Shown one piece after another: positions 1 to 9,799 of a stretch of DNA of 64,000 bases. Within the stretch, counting starts at the first letter, position 1, and each line of letters opens with the position of its first letter. The notes beneath the pieces were generated by a model that saw nothing but the letters and a program-made list of their open reading frames with translations, searched no databases and had not been told where the DNA came from. The stretch is from Thermoanaerobacterales bacterium (GTDB lineage Bacteria; Bacillota; Desulfotomaculia; Desulfotomaculales; JASEER01). The position numbers and the translations under genes were made by a program. Location of the stretch: assembly GCA_030019475.1 (NCBI GenBank), contig JASEER010000002.1, positions 1 to 64,000 on the forward strand. The letters run 5' to 3'.

Positions 1-1
1 G

Positions 2-415
2 CATCATATTAACGGTCTGGATCAACTTGACCATCCAGAAAACGGAAGGCTCTACCTGTATAGCCTTCGCATCCGAGAGGAACCCGCTTCATCCAACTCT
101 TTGGTGTCACTTATACAGCGTATCGGGGGCCTGTTGACCAATAAACCGGAGTTATTGGATTTGTATGAGGAGCGACTGGCTCAAGCTGGATATTCTCCCC
201 TCTATGCTGAGCGTTATTCGCAGACAAGGTTCAGGGTGGTCAGTGAGCGACTTTACCTGGTGGAAACGGGATTCCCGCGCCTGTCAACGTCGTCCTTCAG
301 TGGTGGTCTGCCCCGAGGTGTCGAGAGGGTAGAGTATGAAATAAACCTGGAAATATGCCCTCATCTCTGTGTTGGCAAGTCTCCCACCGAACCAGGTATC
401 AACTTGGAGCCGTGA
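2..415 (+). CDS. DUF4420 (PD-(D/E)XK motif) protein, C-terminal fragment cut by window edge
   Basis: The frame is open from base 2 to the TGA at 413-415, giving about 137 residues of a gene whose 5' part lies outside the window. The segment LLDLYEERLAQAGY, then RFRVVSERLYLVETGFPRL, then PRGVERVEYEINL matches my recollection of the C-terminal end of the DUF4420 (PF14390) family. That family is a putative PD-(D/E)XK nuclease found in restriction-modification operons with C5-cytosine methyltransferases, Z1-domain proteins and MORC-type ATPases. The nuclease core would be upstream and is not visible. The next gene, a T/G mismatch glycosylase, fits such a methylation-linked context. Confidence 0.72.
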   Translation, partial: HHINGLDQLDHPENGRLYLYSLRIREEPASSNSLVSLIQRIGGLLTNKPELLDLYEERLAQAGYSPLYAERYSQTRFRVVSERLYLVETGFPRLSTSSFSGGLPRGVERVEYEINLEICPHLCVGKSPTEPGINLEP

Positions 416-528
416 GATTGTGACGGTCGCTCGTACAGGACACCACAGTGACTTGGCGTCCATTCCGCCACCATCATGATGGTTTCTGATGGACCCAACT
501 CTTTGAAGGAAGAAGGATTAGAGCAGGT

Positions 529-1170
529 GTGCACGCTGGCAAGGTGACAGAGATTGTCCAATTCCTGATTTGGTATTATGTTAACCGGGGACGGGATTAT
601 CCCTGGCGTCAACAGCGGACTCCGTTCAGGGTCTATCTATGCGAAATGCTTCTGCAACGAACCCGTGCGGATCAGGTTGAACCGGTGTTCCGCTATCTTG
701 TGTCCCAATATCCCGACATTAAGACACTAAATGAGTGTTTTGAAGAAGCAAAATCGGCAATGTGGTCTCTGGGGCGAAATTGTCGTCTTCAATGTTTTAA
801 AGCTGGTTTAGAACATCTGGTCAATAAGTATTGTGGTGAAATCCCATCGGGCCGGAAAGAGTTGCTGGCAGTGCCGGGAATTGGAATGTACATCGCAGCC
901 GCGATTAGGATATTTGGTTTCGGCATACCGGATGTGATTGTGGACGCGAACGTAGTCAGGATTCTGTGCCGGCTATACGGTTTGCAAGCAACCCCGGAAA
1001 CGCGCCGGCGGAAGCAGTTTATTGAACTCGTGACCAGACACGTACCTACGAGTTATTGTATTGAGTATTCTTATGGTCTTTTGGACTTCGCGGCCCAGGT
1101 GTGCCGACCTGTTCGCCCTGATTGCGGTAGTTGCGAGATAAGCTCCCTGTGCGAATACCGAAAACAATGA
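529..1170 (+). CDS. T/G mismatch-specific DNA glycosylase (Mig.Mth/MutY-like, HhH-GPD, 4Fe-4S)
   Basis: A complete 213-residue protein of the endonuclease III/MutY superfamily. It has a helix-hairpin-helix (VPGIG at 115-119), the catalytic Asp in VDANVVRI (D139), and a C-terminal 4Fe-4S loop C192-X6-C199-X2-C202-X5-C208. At the position of the EndoIII lysine it has Tyr121, as in Mig.Mth, the thymine-DNA glycosylase that protects an archaeal restriction-modification system from 5-methylcytosine deamination. The C-terminal stretch GLLDFAAQVC also resembles Mig.Mth as I remember it. GTG start with an AGAAGGA site about 11 bases upstream; the GTG at 544 is an alternative. It follows the DUF4420 gene by 113 bases on the same strand, so a role as Vsr substitute is likely. 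MutY-type A/G activity is the alternative. Confidence 0.85.
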   Translation: MHAGKVTEIVQFLIWYYVNRGRDYPWRQQRTPFRVYLCEMLLQRTRADQVEPVFRYLVSQYPDIKTLNECFEEAKSAMWSLGRNCRLQCFKAGLEHLVNKYCGEIPSGRKELLAVPGIGMYIAAAIRIFGFGIPDVIVDANVVRILCRLYGLQATPETRRRKQFIELVTRHVPTSYCIEYSYGLLDFAAQVCRPVRPDCGSCEISSLCEYRKQ

Positions 1171-1295
1171 TGGTAGTTAAAAAGTCTGGCAATCCAGTAG
1201 CTATTTGGTGTGCTAGACGTCCCAACAACACTTAATTAAGGAAGATTCGGCTTCTGTGTACTCCGGATGCTGGGTGATGAGTTGGGCGGCCACTT

Positions 1296-1850
1296 ATGTT
1301 GCGACAACCTACGACGCAAGCCATTGGTCGAAGTTGGCTTACAAGGCCTCGCTTGGACTTTGACGCTTGGCCAGATGAAGTGCTGGATTCAGACCGAGGC
1401 GGCCAGCATCCTCGTGCAATCAGCCAAAGAGAAAAATCTGGTCCTAGGTCATGGCGAGTGTTAGACTTCCTAGCCGAACACAAGATGGCATTGATAGTAA
1501 CGCTTTCTTTGCCGAGAAATGGGGATAAGGCGACGTTGGTCCTTGAGCTTTATAAGGTTACGCCAACACTAGAAAGGCAAAAGCCTATCGCTTACCGTGT
1601 AATTTGGCACTTGGCCTGCCTGGCTGCTGAAGTTCATTCACCTAGAGCGCTTGACGGCGATGAGAGGCGGTACCTGTGGCGGGTAACCTTACCGTGCCGG
1701 GTCGCAACAGCCTCAACAAGTCCTTTCCTCAAGAGGCTCTGCAGGATAGACCAGGTTAGCCAGCCATCCTGGTCAGGTAAGTTTAACGCGAGTCCAGCCA
1801 CCAGCTCTATCTCTTTATTAGTGGTTCCAGGCCCTCCAGGCTGGCACTGA
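1296..1850 (+). CDS. Unrecognised open frame, possibly a gene remnant
   Basis: A 184-codon frame opening at an ATG without a good ribosome site. Its first 115 codons (GRSWLTRPRL, DAWPDEVLD, LALIV-like hydrophobic stretches) look protein-like. The last part lies antisense to the better-supported winged-helix gene at 1634-1915 and reads as low-complexity noise. I do not recognise a family. It may be the remains of a larger accessory gene broken by frameshifts. Apart from this frame, 1171-1633 holds nothing I can identify. Confidence 0.25.
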   Translation: MLRQPTTQAIGRSWLTRPRLDFDAWPDEVLDSDRGGQHPRAISQREKSGPRSWRVLDFLAEHKMALIVTLSLPRNGDKATLVLELYKVTPTLERQKPIAYRVIWHLACLAAEVHSPRALDGDERRYLWRVTLPCRVATASTSPFLKRLCRIDQVSQPSWSGKFNASPATSSISLLVVPGPPGWH

Positions 1851-1915
1851 TCCAGCTCTTGCATCATATTGAGAACGTGCTGCTCCAGCAGCTCGATTAT
1901 TTTGATACCTTCCAC
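1634..1915 (-). CDS. Small winged-helix-like protein
   Basis: About 93 residues from the GTG at 1915, chosen because GGGAGGG lies 6 bases upstream; a TTG at 1921 would overlap that site. The middle reads TNKEIELVAGL, then DGWLTWSILQSLLRKGLVE, then RHRYRLS, which is the helix-turn-helix plus wing pattern of small winged-helix domains. No catalytic motif is visible. It lies antisense to a doubtful frame, between the DUF4420/glycosylase pair and the HIRAN gene, and could regulate accessory genes. Function unassigned. Confidence 0.5.
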   Translation of the reverse strand: MEGIKIIELLEQHVLNMMQELDQCQPGGPGTTNKEIELVAGLALNLPDQDGWLTWSILQSLLRKGLVEAVATRHGKVTRHRYRLSSPSSALGE

Positions 1916-2089
1916 TCCCAACCCTCCCTGCAGAGCTCGGTCCTGGGGATCTAACCTGCATTGGGGAACTCTCCATGATTATCGATCTCCTGCTTCACTG
2001 TTACTGCCTCCTCACCGTTGATCAATCGTCAGGGTGTTACAGCTATATTCGCCAATCTTCTCCAAGTTCCTTCAAACAAGACACGTCCG

Positions 2090-2944
2090 CTACCCCCGCT
2101 CGATCCACAGCGACAGGCGGCGGTAGGCTACGGGGTCGTTGGGGCGGACGAGGGCGATCCGCCCCCGGTAGGCCGCGCCGCGGCGCAGGTGGAAGGCCAC
2201 GGTGGCGGCGATGGCCATGGGCAGGTAGCCCAGGTCGCCGCCGTTAGCGGTCCAGAGGTGGACGGCCTGCGGGTCGTGGGGGTTGTGGGGTTCGGCTTCG
2301 AGGACGACCTCCTGGCCCACGGTCAAGAAGGGCAGGGCGAGGGCGCGGCGGCCGTGGGTGAGTCCGGCCGGGTGGACGTAGAAGGACGGGCCGGCGTAGA
2401 TCTCCCGCGGGTCGCGGGGCGGCAGCCCCCAGAAGGCGGGGTTCGCCAGGGTGTCCGGCGGTCCGTCGCCGCCGTCGCGGTCCTCGCCGCGCATGTTGCC
2501 GCAGAGGTGCTCGGCCAGCAGGTTGGCCCGCATTTCGGGCGCGAGAAGACGCTGGAGCAGCAGGGAGGCGCTGTGCCCGGGTGCCAGGTCGCCCAGCAGG
2601 CTTAGGGCCATGGCCGGGGCGCCGGCGAAGGCGTGGGCCGCGGCGGCGGACAGGCCGGCGGCCAGGGCGCAGGCGCCGGCGTGCTCCCAACTCCCGTCCG
2701 GCCAGCCGACGAAGAAGCCCTGGACCTCGGGCCAGTACTCCGCCCGCTCTCCCCGGCCGGCCACCCGCAGGGCGTGGCGCTGCATGTCCGCGGGGGTCAG
2801 CAGCCGCGGCTTGAGCCGTTCCTCCGCGATGTCTGCGTGAAATTCACGCTCGCCCAGGAATGACAGCCGGCTGCGCAGGACGGTACCGCTTTGTCCCAAC
2901 GGGTTGGACATTCCGATTACCGTCTCCAGACTGAACATCTGCAC
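2090..2944 (-). CDS. HIRAN-domain protein
   Basis: 284 residues from a GTG start with GGGGAGG 5-6 bases upstream. Residues 1-170 are alanine- and leucine-rich helices that I cannot assign. Residues about 183-275 fit the HIRAN fold: FYVHPAGLTHGRR, then GQEVVLEAEPHNPHDPQAVHL, then GDLGYLPMAIA. HIRAN domains recognise 3'-OH DNA ends or stalled forks in HLTF/Rad5 and occur alone or fused to nucleases in bacteria. No nuclease or helicase motif is visible here. The gene stands alone, next to the accessory left edge of the window. Confidence 0.6.
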   Translation of the reverse strand: MQMFSLETVIGMSNPLGQSGTVLRSRLSFLGEREFHADIAEERLKPRLLTPADMQRHALRVAGRGERAEYWPEVQGFFVGWPDGSWEHAGACALAAGLSAAAAHAFAGAPAMALSLLGDLAPGHSASLLLQRLLAPEMRANLLAEHLCGNMRGEDRDGGDGPPDTLANPAFWGLPPRDPREIYAGPSFYVHPAGLTHGRRALALPFLTVGQEVVLEAEPHNPHDPQAVHLWTANGGDLGYLPMAIAATVAFHLRRGAAYRGRIALVRPNDPVAYRRLSLWIERG

Positions 2945-2995
2945 AACGCCTCCCCGGATTTTGATTTGGTTGCCGTTAAGGAACTTCCCGTGGTT

Positions 2996-3919
2996 TCACG
3001 GGATGACATAGACCAGCGCGCCTTTCTTCTGAAATTCCGGTGGTATCTCGCCGACTGACCAACCGGGGTGTGTCGATTCAAGGTAAAAGTAGTTGACCCC
3101 GTCTTTCTGGTAATAGCTGCCCGGACAGCCCGCGCACTCGACTCCTACGGCCATGTGCCCGGGGTTGTCGTTGAAAAGCAGAAGCGCCGTCCTGTAACCC
3201 ATCGCCCTGAGAACTGCGGCAAGAAGGACGGACTTGTCCTCGCAATCCCCGCCGTCCACCAGCGTTTCGACCGGATACCTGGGATACTCTCCTTTTTCAC
3301 TCCGGTAGGGTATCGCTTCCTGGACGAAGCAGGCTGCAAACTCTATTTCTCCTCTCGGAGTCCGGGGTGCCTTTTCGGCAATTGCTTCGGCTAAGCTTCT
3401 TACCAGTTCACTGTTTTCCGCCACGTAAGGCACATATCCGTCAAGCATCTGCCGGTAAGCTGCTGTTTGGTACGATTGCTTCAGTGTGAGGTATTCCAGC
3501 TGAATCCTGGTTAGATTGCGCTGAGCTTCCCTGTAGGCACTCAAGTATGTCTGGTACTTTTGCAGTGCTGTATGGTAGGAATCCCCTGGCTGGATCTGGC
3601 ACTGTCGATACCAGAACTCTGTGTAACGCTGCAATTCGGCCGTTTGTTGCTTGAGATTCCTGAGTTGCTCCACATATTCGTTCAGAACACGTTCGTGAAT
3701 CCTCGGCTGGTTGCCGTAATACCGGTACATTTCCGCGGAGATGGGCACTTTCCATGTCCATTCCCGGCCTTGTTGGTCGTGCCACCTGTAGTCTTTGACA
3801 ATGAGTTCTGGATCCGGGGCCGCCGGGCCGGCGGAAGCCGAGGCCCTCACCGGAGCAGTCAGTATCAGGATCAGCAGGAGCGTCAGAAGAGGCCGTCTTT
3901 TCGTCAAGAAACTTCGCAT
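2996..3919 (-). CDS. Secreted transglutaminase-like (cysteine protease fold) protein
   Basis: Start ATG at 3919 with GGGAGGGGG upstream gives 307 residues; longer in-frame extensions lack a ribosome site. Residues 1-30 ([10 protein letters not shown] then a Leu-rich stretch ending PVRASASA) form a signal peptide. Residues 75-165 are rich in Gln, Tyr and Leu and likely coiled-coil. Residues 190-285 form a transglutaminase-like core with C226 in [11 protein letters not shown]255 in GHMAVGV and E281 as candidate triad. It should act outside the membrane on peptide or protein amides; substrate unknown. Monocistronic and divergent from lepA. Confidence 0.7.
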   Translation of the reverse strand: MRSFLTKRRPLLTLLLILILTAPVRASASAGPAAPDPELIVKDYRWHDQQGREWTWKVPISAEMYRYYGNQPRIHERVLNEYVEQLRNLKQQTAELQRYTEFWYRQCQIQPGDSYHTALQKYQTYLSAYREAQRNLTRIQLEYLTLKQSYQTAAYRQMLDGYVPYVAENSELVRSLAEAIAEKAPRTPRGEIEFAACFVQEAIPYRSEKGEYPRYPVETLVDGGDCEDKSVLLAAVLRAMGYRTALLLFNDNPGHMAVGVECAGCPGSYYQKDGVNYFYLESTHPGWSVGEIPPEFQKKGALVYVIP

Positions 3920-4146
3920 GGGTTTCCCCCTCCCGCGACGATGTCCGCACACCTTGGACGGCACGCGTCCCGTGCCGATCGCCCTATCTCTTGCAGACCC
4001 CGGTGCCCGGGCCTCCCCCGAATCCTCGGGTCCAGCCTGAGGGTAGCACGAATACCCCGTCATATGCTGGCGGTATGCCGGAAAAACCATCGTCTCAAAA
4101 CAAACCGCCATTCAGGCGACGGCCGAGTCCGGGGCGTTTGCGTCTT

Positions 4147-4173
4147 TTGCCCGCCCCGCGCCGGTGCTATAAT
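4147..4173 (+). promoter_or_regulatory. Putative lepA promoter
   Basis: A perfect TATAAT at 4168-4173 lies 13 bases before the lepA ATG, with TTGCCC at 4147-4152 as a possible -35 at a short 15-base spacing. The leader would be only a few bases, so initiation may be nearly leaderless. Confidence 0.45.
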
Positions 4174-4186
4174 AACGTGGGGTGTT

Positions 4187-5995
4187 ATGCAAATGGAGCA
4201 GGAACGCATCCGGAACTTCTGTATCATCGCCCATATCGACCACGGGAAGTCCACCCTCGCCGACCGCCTGCTGGAGTACACCGGCGCCCTCTCGGCGCGG
4301 GAGATGCAGGACCAGGTCCTGGACCAGATGGACCTGGAGCGGGAGCGGGGGATCACGATCAAGCTGCAGGCGGTGCGCCTGTCCTACCGCGCCGCCGACG
4401 GAAGGGAGTACCAGTTGAACCTCATCGACACCCCCGGGCACGTGGACTTTTCCTACGAGGTCTCGCGCAGCCTGGCGGCCTGCGAGGGGGCGCTGCTGGT
4501 TATCGACGCCTCGCAGGGCATCGAGGCGCAGACGCTGGCCAACGTTTACCTGGCCCTGGACCACGACCTGGCGATCATCCCGGTGATCAATAAGATCGAC
4601 CTGCCGAGCGCCGAGCCGGACCGCATCCGGCGGGAACTGGAGGACGTCATCGGCCTGGACGGCGAGATGGCCGTCCCGGCCTCGGCGAAGACCGGCGCCG
4701 GCGTGCCGGAGATCCTGGAGCGCATCGTGCGGGAGATCCCGCCGCCGCGGGGCGGCGCGGGGGACCCCCTGCGGGCGCTGATCTTCGACTCCCACTACGA
4801 CTCCTACCGCGGGGTCATCGCTTACGTGCGGGTGATGGAGGGGCGGATCAGGAAGGGCATGCCGGTCCGCCTGATGGGCAGCGGGAAGGACTTCGAGGTT
4901 TCGGACGTGGGCATCTTCCGCCCGGCGCCGGTGGCCGTGGACGAGCTGTCGGCCGGGGAGGTGGGCTTCATCGCCGCGGGGATCAAGAACGTGAAGGACT
5001 GCCGGGTGGGGGACACGGTGACCGACGCCCGGCGCCCGGCCGCGGCGCCCCTGCCGGGCTACCGTCCGGCGAAGCCGATGGTCTACTGCGGCCTCTACCC
5101 GGTGGAGACGAACGAATTCGACCGCCTGCGCGACGCCCTGGAGAAGCTCTCGCTGAACGACGCCGCTTTGGCCTTCGAGCCCGAGACCTCGATCGCCCTG
5201 GGTTTCGGGTTCCGCTGTGGCTTCCTGGGGCTTTTGCACATGGAGATCATCCAGGAGCGGCTGGAGCGGGAATACGGCCTGGAACTGATCACCACCGCCC
5301 CGAGCGTGGTCTACCGGGTTACGAAGACGAACGGGGAGGAACTGGAGATCCAGAACCCGTCCGACCTGCCGCCGGCGGGGGAGATCGCGGCGATGTCCGA
5401 GCCCTATGTGCAGGCAACGATCATGCTGCCGAAGGAGTTCGTGGGGCCGGTGATGGAACTCTGCCAGGACCGGCGGGGCACCTTCCGCAATATGGAGTAC
5501 ATCAGCGCCCAGCGGGTCATGCTGACCTATGACATGCCGCTGGCCGAGATCATTTACGACTTCTTCGACCGCCTGAAGTCTTCCACGCGGGGTTACGCCT
5601 CGCTGGACTACGAGTTCAAGGGCTTCCGGGAGGCCGACCTGGTGCGGGTGGACATCCTGGTGGCCGGGGAGCCCCTGGACGCCCTTTCCTTTATCGTGCA
5701 CCGCGACCGCGCCTATTACCGGGCGAAGGGCCTGGTGGAGCGGCTGCGGCAGCTCATTCCGCGGCAACTCTTCGAGATCCCGGTGCAGGCCGCCGTCGGC
5801 CAGCGGGTCATCGCCCGCGAGACGATCAAGGCGCTGCGCAAGAACGTGCTGGCCAAGTGCTACGGCGGTGATGTGACGCGCAAGCGCAAGCTTTTGGAGA
5901 AGCAGAAGGAAGGCAAGAAGCGCATGAAGCAGGTCGGCAACGTCGAGATCCCGCAGGAGGCGTTCATGGCCGTGCTGAGTATCGAGGAGAAATAA
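4187..5995 (+). CDS. lepA: Elongation factor 4 (LepA), ribosome back-translocase GTPase
   Basis: 602 residues from ATG 4187; the ATG at 4193 is equally possible and the ribosome site is weak. The GTPase domain shows [10 protein letters not shown] (G1), the DTPGH motif (G3) and NKIDLP (G4). Domains II and III follow, and the C-terminus holds the LepA-specific domain ending in [17 protein letters not shown]. Length matches the family. LepA acts on stalled or mistranslocated 70S ribosomes. hemW follows after 5 bases, the usual Firmicutes lepA-hemW order that continues to hrcA and dnaK, here interrupted by signalling genes. Confidence 0.97.
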   Translation: MQMEQERIRNFCIIAHIDHGKSTLADRLLEYTGALSAREMQDQVLDQMDLERERGITIKLQAVRLSYRAADGREYQLNLIDTPGHVDFSYEVSRSLAACEGALLVIDASQGIEAQTLANVYLALDHDLAIIPVINKIDLPSAEPDRIRRELEDVIGLDGEMAVPASAKTGAGVPEILERIVREIPPPRGGAGDPLRALIFDSHYDSYRGVIAYVRVMEGRIRKGMPVRLMGSGKDFEVSDVGIFRPAPVAVDELSAGEVGFIAAGIKNVKDCRVGDTVTDARRPAAAPLPGYRPAKPMVYCGLYPVETNEFDRLRDALEKLSLNDAALAFEPETSIALGFGFRCGFLGLLHMEIIQERLEREYGLELITTAPSVVYRVTKTNGEELEIQNPSDLPPAGEIAAMSEPYVQATIMLPKEFVGPVMELCQDRRGTFRNMEYISAQRVMLTYDMPLAEIIYDFFDRLKSSTRGYASLDYEFKGFREADLVRVDILVAGEPLDALSFIVHRDRAYYRAKGLVERLRQLIPRQLFEIPVQAAVGQRVIARETIKALRKNVLAKCYGGDVTRKRKLLEKQKEGKKRMKQVGNVEIPQEAFMAVLSIEEK

Positions 5996-6000
5996 GTATT

Positions 6001-7134
6001 ATGGAAGGCTTCGGCCTGTACGTCCATGTCCCCTTCTGCCTGCGGAAGTGCCACTATTGCGACTTCGTCTCGTCCCAGTTCGACCGCATCGACGCCGACC
6101 TCTACCTGCGGGCGCTGGCGCGGGAAATCACCCTGCGTACCGAGGGGGCGGAGTACCCGGTGGTGCGGACGGTGTTCTTCGGCGGCGGAACGCCGACCAC
6201 CCTGCCGGGGCAGGTGCTGGCCGGCATGCTGGACGAACTGCGGCGCCACCACCACTTCGGCGATGACGTTGAGGTGACGGTCGAGGCCAACCCGGGGACG
6301 GTGGACGGGGAGAAGCTGGCCGCGCTGCGGGAGGGGGGCGTGAACCGCCTGAGCCTGGGAATGCAGGCCGCCCAGGACCGCCTCCTGGACATGCTGGGGC
6401 GCGCGCACCGCGCCCGGGACGTGGCGGAGGCCGTGCGCCTGGCGCGGGCGGCGGGCTTCGCCAACCTGAACCTGGACCTGATCTACGGCCTCCCGGGGCA
6501 GACCCCGGCCGACTGGGAGGAGACGCTGGAGACGGCGCTGGACCTGGCGCCGGAGCATATCGCCGCCTACGCCCTGGAGATCCACCCGGAAACCCCCCTG
6601 GGCGAGGCCGTGGCGCGGGGGGAACTGGCCCCGGCCGACGAGGAACTGGAACTGGAAATGTACCAGACGCTGCGCGATGCCCTGCGCCGGGCCGGCTTTG
6701 TGCACTACGAGATCTCGAACTTCGCCCGTCCCGGATACGAGTGCCGGCACAATCTGAACTACTGGGCGAACGGCCCCTACGCCGGTTACGGCCCGGCGGC
6801 CTGCTCCCACCTTGACGGCCGGCGGACGACCAACGAAAAGGACCTGCTGGCCTACGCGTCGCGCCTCTTCGCCGGCGAACTGCCGGCGGCGGAGACCGAA
6901 GTCCCGGACGAGCGGGCGCGGATGGCCGAGACCGTCTTTCTCGGCCTGCGGCTGATCGCCGGCCTGTCCCGGGCGCGCTTCGCGGCGCGCTTCGGGCGGG
7001 ACGTTACCGCGGTCTTCGGGCCCGAGATCGCCGGGCTTGAGGCCAAGGGCCTGGTGGAACTGACGCCGGACGCCCTGCGCCTGACCGGGCGCGGCCTGCC
7101 GCTGGCCAACGAGGCGTTCGCGGCTTTCATATAG
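6001..7134 (+). CDS. hemW: Radical SAM heme chaperone HemW
   Basis: 377 residues. The radical SAM motif C-X3-C-X2-C is in VPFCLRKCHYCDF near residues 12-20. FFGGGTPT and the HemN_C-like C-terminal domain follow. The first Cys context (HVPFC) and the absence of an N-terminal extension fit HemW rather than the coproporphyrinogen dehydrogenase HemN. GAGGAG at the end of lepA serves as ribosome site, so the two genes are likely co-transcribed. Confidence 0.92.
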   Translation: MEGFGLYVHVPFCLRKCHYCDFVSSQFDRIDADLYLRALAREITLRTEGAEYPVVRTVFFGGGTPTTLPGQVLAGMLDELRRHHHFGDDVEVTVEANPGTVDGEKLAALREGGVNRLSLGMQAAQDRLLDMLGRAHRARDVAEAVRLARAAGFANLNLDLIYGLPGQTPADWEETLETALDLAPEHIAAYALEIHPETPLGEAVARGELAPADEELELEMYQTLRDALRRAGFVHYEISNFARPGYECRHNLNYWANGPYAGYGPAACSHLDGRRTTNEKDLLAYASRLFAGELPAAETEVPDERARMAETVFLGLRLIAGLSRARFAARFGRDVTAVFGPEIAGLEAKGLVELTPDALRLTGRGLPLANEAFAAFI

Positions 7135-7138
7135 TCCT

Positions 7139-9394
7139 TCAAGACAGCCACGGCCGGACGGCGGCGCGCAGTTTTTCTGCGTCGACGGGCTTGGACAGGT
7201 AGTCGTCCATCCCGGCGGCGATGCACTTCTCCCGGTCGCCTTTTAACGCGTTCGCGGTAAGGGCGATGATCGGCACGCGGCGCCCGGTGGCGGATTCCAG
7301 CTCACGAATGGCCGCCGTGGCCTCGAATCCGTCCATCCCGGGCATTTGGCAGTCCATCAGGACCAGTGCATAGGGTTTTAACGAAACGGCCTCCACCGCT
7401 TCCCGGCCGTTGGCCACGGCATGGACCTCCAACCCCATTTTCCCGAGCAGTAAAGATATCAGTCTCCGGTTGGCCGGGTTGTCCTCCGCCAGGAGGACCG
7501 GGCCGCTCCCGGGTGGGACCGGCGGGAGCGACGCCGCCGGCGCCGTGACAGGATGTTCCCGCTTCCCTTCGGAGCGCTCCAGGGGCACCGTGAACCAGAA
7601 GGTGGAGCCCTGCCCCTCCACGCTTTCCAGGCCGATGGTCCCGCCCATCAACTCCACCAGGCGCCTGCAGATCGAAAGGCCCAAACCCGTGCCCCCGTAC
7701 TTGCGGGTGGTCGAACCGTCCGCCTGGGTGAAGGGCTCGAAAACGTACTCCCGGGCGGCTTCGGGCAGGCCGATGCCCGTATCGCTCACCTCGAAGCGTA
7801 GCGTGACCTGCTTCTCATCGGCGGCCTCAAGGACCGCCTTTGCCGTTACCCCGCCATGGTCGGTGAATTTGACGGCGTTGCCGAGAAGATTCAGCAGGAC
7901 CTGGCGCAGGCGACCCGGGTCCCCGCGCAGCCATTCCGGGACATCGGGGTCCACGGTGATCCTTAAGGAGAGCCCTTTTTCGCGTGCCTTCCACGACAAC
8001 AGCCCGGCGGCGCTCTCAAGGAGCGGCCGTATTTCAAAATCAACCTTCTCGAGCGCCAGCTTCCCGGCTTCGATCTTGGAGAAATCCAGGATGTCGTCGA
8101 TGATCGTCACCAGTGATTGGGCGGAACTCCGTGTGACGGCGGCCAGTTCCCTCTGCTCGGGCGTAAGCCCGGTGTCAAGCAGCAGGTCGGTCATGCCGAT
8201 TACGGCGGTCATCGGGGTGCGGATCTCATGGCTCATGTTGGCCAGGAACGCGCTTTTCGCCCGGTCCGCGGCCTCGGCGGCCTCTTTCGCCTTCTGCAGT
8301 TCGCGGTGCGACCTCTCCAGTTTCTCCAGCATGCCGTTTACGACTCCTGAGAGCTGGGCCAGTTCGTCCTTGCCGGAGACGGGCAGCCGCGCCGAAAGGT
8401 CCCCCGTGGCGCTGATCCTACGGACGCTGGCGTTCAACTGGGCCAGCCGGGCCAGGACCGTCCTCTCCAGGAGCGCCATTGTCACGACGCCGAACACCAC
8501 ACCCACTACCAGAAGCGAGTAAATGAGGTAGCCTACGCCGGCCTGTCCCTGTCTGTAAATCGTGCGGGGCAGGGTTACCTTCAGCAGAAGAACCGGTTTC
8601 CCGTAGATGTCCTTCAGGGCGGTGTAACCGGCGACGGATTCTTCATCGACCGGCCTGGTCCAGACCGGCGATTCCTCGGTGAGGGATGAGAGGGCGGCGG
8701 AAAAGTCCGCCGGCAGGGACGGGTCGTCTAAGCGCCGCAGATCGAGGGCGACGTGTGTTTCGCGGGCGATCCGCTCCAGTTCCCGGCGGTCCAGGTAGCG
8801 TCCCATGACCAGGGCTCCGCGGACCGGGCCCTCCCCTTCGCTGGTGATAACCGGGCGCGAGGCGACAAGCACCGGGCCCCGGGGGAGAAGAATAAAGCCC
8901 GTCAAGCTGCTTTCGGGGTCCGGATGCCTGAACAGCGGGCTGGATGGAGAGAGCACGTCCGGCAAGGTGGGCGGAGGAGGCACCTCTTTCTTGTTCCGCC
9001 AGTCGGCGAACTTGGCGCACACGACGCGGCCCGAGGAGTCGGCAAACAGCATGAAGTTGACCCGCAGGTCGGTAAAGGTGGTGGAGGTCAGGTTTGATCT
9101 AATGTAACCGGGGTTTAGGTCTTGAATAAAGCGGTAGGTGTCGTCCCAGGTGGCCCAGTCCCCGGCGGCTCCGTGCAACCCAGACAGGTCGTCGGATAGG
9201 GCGTGAAGGACCCGTTGCACGCCGAGTTCCGTGTTTTGCGCCTCCACTTGGGCGGATGTGCCCAGTAAGATCACGCGCGCGACGGCGTACAGGATGGCCA
9301 AAAGGCAGAGAAATGTGAGGCCGATGATGGCCAGTGTTTTCCTGCGGAGGGTCAGGGTGGCACCTTCTCTCTGTTGTCCGGGTTTTATTGACAC
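7139..9394 (-). CDS. Membrane hybrid sensor histidine kinase (CHASE4-HAMP-HisKA-HATPase-REC)
   Basis: About 751 residues from GTG 9394. A CTG preceded by GAGAGAAGG 15 codons inside is an alternative start. TM1 is near residues 20-36, followed by an extracytoplasmic CHASE4-like domain ([12 protein letters not shown]), TM2 near 275-300, HAMP, the HisKA H-box SHEIRTPM, HATPase N/G boxes, and a C-terminal receiver ([20 protein letters not shown]). The kinase should autophosphorylate and pass phosphate to its own receiver and then to an Hpt protein; the adjacent divergent Hpt gene is the obvious partner. The signal is unknown. Confidence 0.93.
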   Translation of the reverse strand: MSIKPGQQREGATLTLRRKTLAIIGLTFLCLLAILYAVARVILLGTSAQVEAQNTELGVQRVLHALSDDLSGLHGAAGDWATWDDTYRFIQDLNPGYIRSNLTSTTFTDLRVNFMLFADSSGRVVCAKFADWRNKKEVPPPPTLPDVLSPSSPLFRHPDPESSLTGFILLPRGPVLVASRPVITSEGEGPVRGALVMGRYLDRRELERIARETHVALDLRRLDDPSLPADFSAALSSLTEESPVWTRPVDEESVAGYTALKDIYGKPVLLLKVTLPRTIYRQGQAGVGYLIYSLLVVGVVFGVVTMALLERTVLARLAQLNASVRRISATGDLSARLPVSGKDELAQLSGVVNGMLEKLERSHRELQKAKEAAEAADRAKSAFLANMSHEIRTPMTAVIGMTDLLLDTGLTPEQRELAAVTRSSAQSLVTIIDDILDFSKIEAGKLALEKVDFEIRPLLESAAGLLSWKAREKGLSLRITVDPDVPEWLRGDPGRLRQVLLNLLGNAVKFTDHGGVTAKAVLEAADEKQVTLRFEVSDTGIGLPEAAREYVFEPFTQADGSTTRKYGGTGLGLSICRRLVELMGGTIGLESVEGQGSTFWFTVPLERSEGKREHPVTAPAASLPPVPPGSGPVLLAEDNPANRRLISLLLGKMGLEVHAVANGREAVEAVSLKPYALVLMDCQMPGMDGFEATAAIRELESATGRRVPIIALTANALKGDREKCIAAGMDDYLSKPVDAEKLRAAVRPWLS

Positions 9395-9445
9395 CGGGGC
9401 CGGCCGCCCTTAGAATTCTAAGCACCGGGGCGGGTGGTGTAACCA

Positions 9446-9799
9446 ATGGGATACAGTGTCAAAGAAGTGGCCCGTGAGCTTATGCTTGAACCGGAAGACC
9501 TGGTTCCGGTCTTTGTGTCCTTTTTCGAGGAAGCTTCGCAAGTCTTCTCGGAATGTTACCAAGCCCTGAAAACAGCCGACCTTGACGCCCTGCGGGGCCG
9601 GTTCCACGCCTTAAAGGGCTCATCCGCCAACCTGCGGATGCACTCCGTGACCGAGTTGGCGATGGCGCTTGAAGACGGCGCCAGGTCGGCGGACCTGGAG
9701 CTGATCGCAAGTCTGTTGCCCGGCCTGCAAAAAGCCGTTGATGACATAGAGGAGCGGGTAAGAATTTTTTACGGCTTAAATGAAAGCGCGCTCGGGTAG
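9446..9799 (+). CDS. Stand-alone Hpt phosphotransfer protein
   Basis: 117 residues, all helical. The phospho-acceptor H54 lies in the classic FHALKGSSANL motif. It is divergent from the hybrid kinase and its 3' end overlaps the convergent response-regulator gene by 31 bases. Placed between the two, it probably carries phosphate from the kinase receiver domain to the HD-GYP regulator. The ribosome site is poor. Confidence 0.9.
   Translation: MGYSVKEVARELMLEPEDLVPVFVSFFEEASQVFSECYQALKTADLDALRGRFHALKGSSANLRMHSVTELAMALEDGARSADLELIASLLPGLQKAVDDIEERVRIFYGLNESALG

Noticed and set aside
4112-5767. 551-codon minus-strand open frame
   Set aside because: It lies wholly antisense to lepA, with His/Val/Gly/Gln-rich composition typical of a high-GC shadow frame and no motif.
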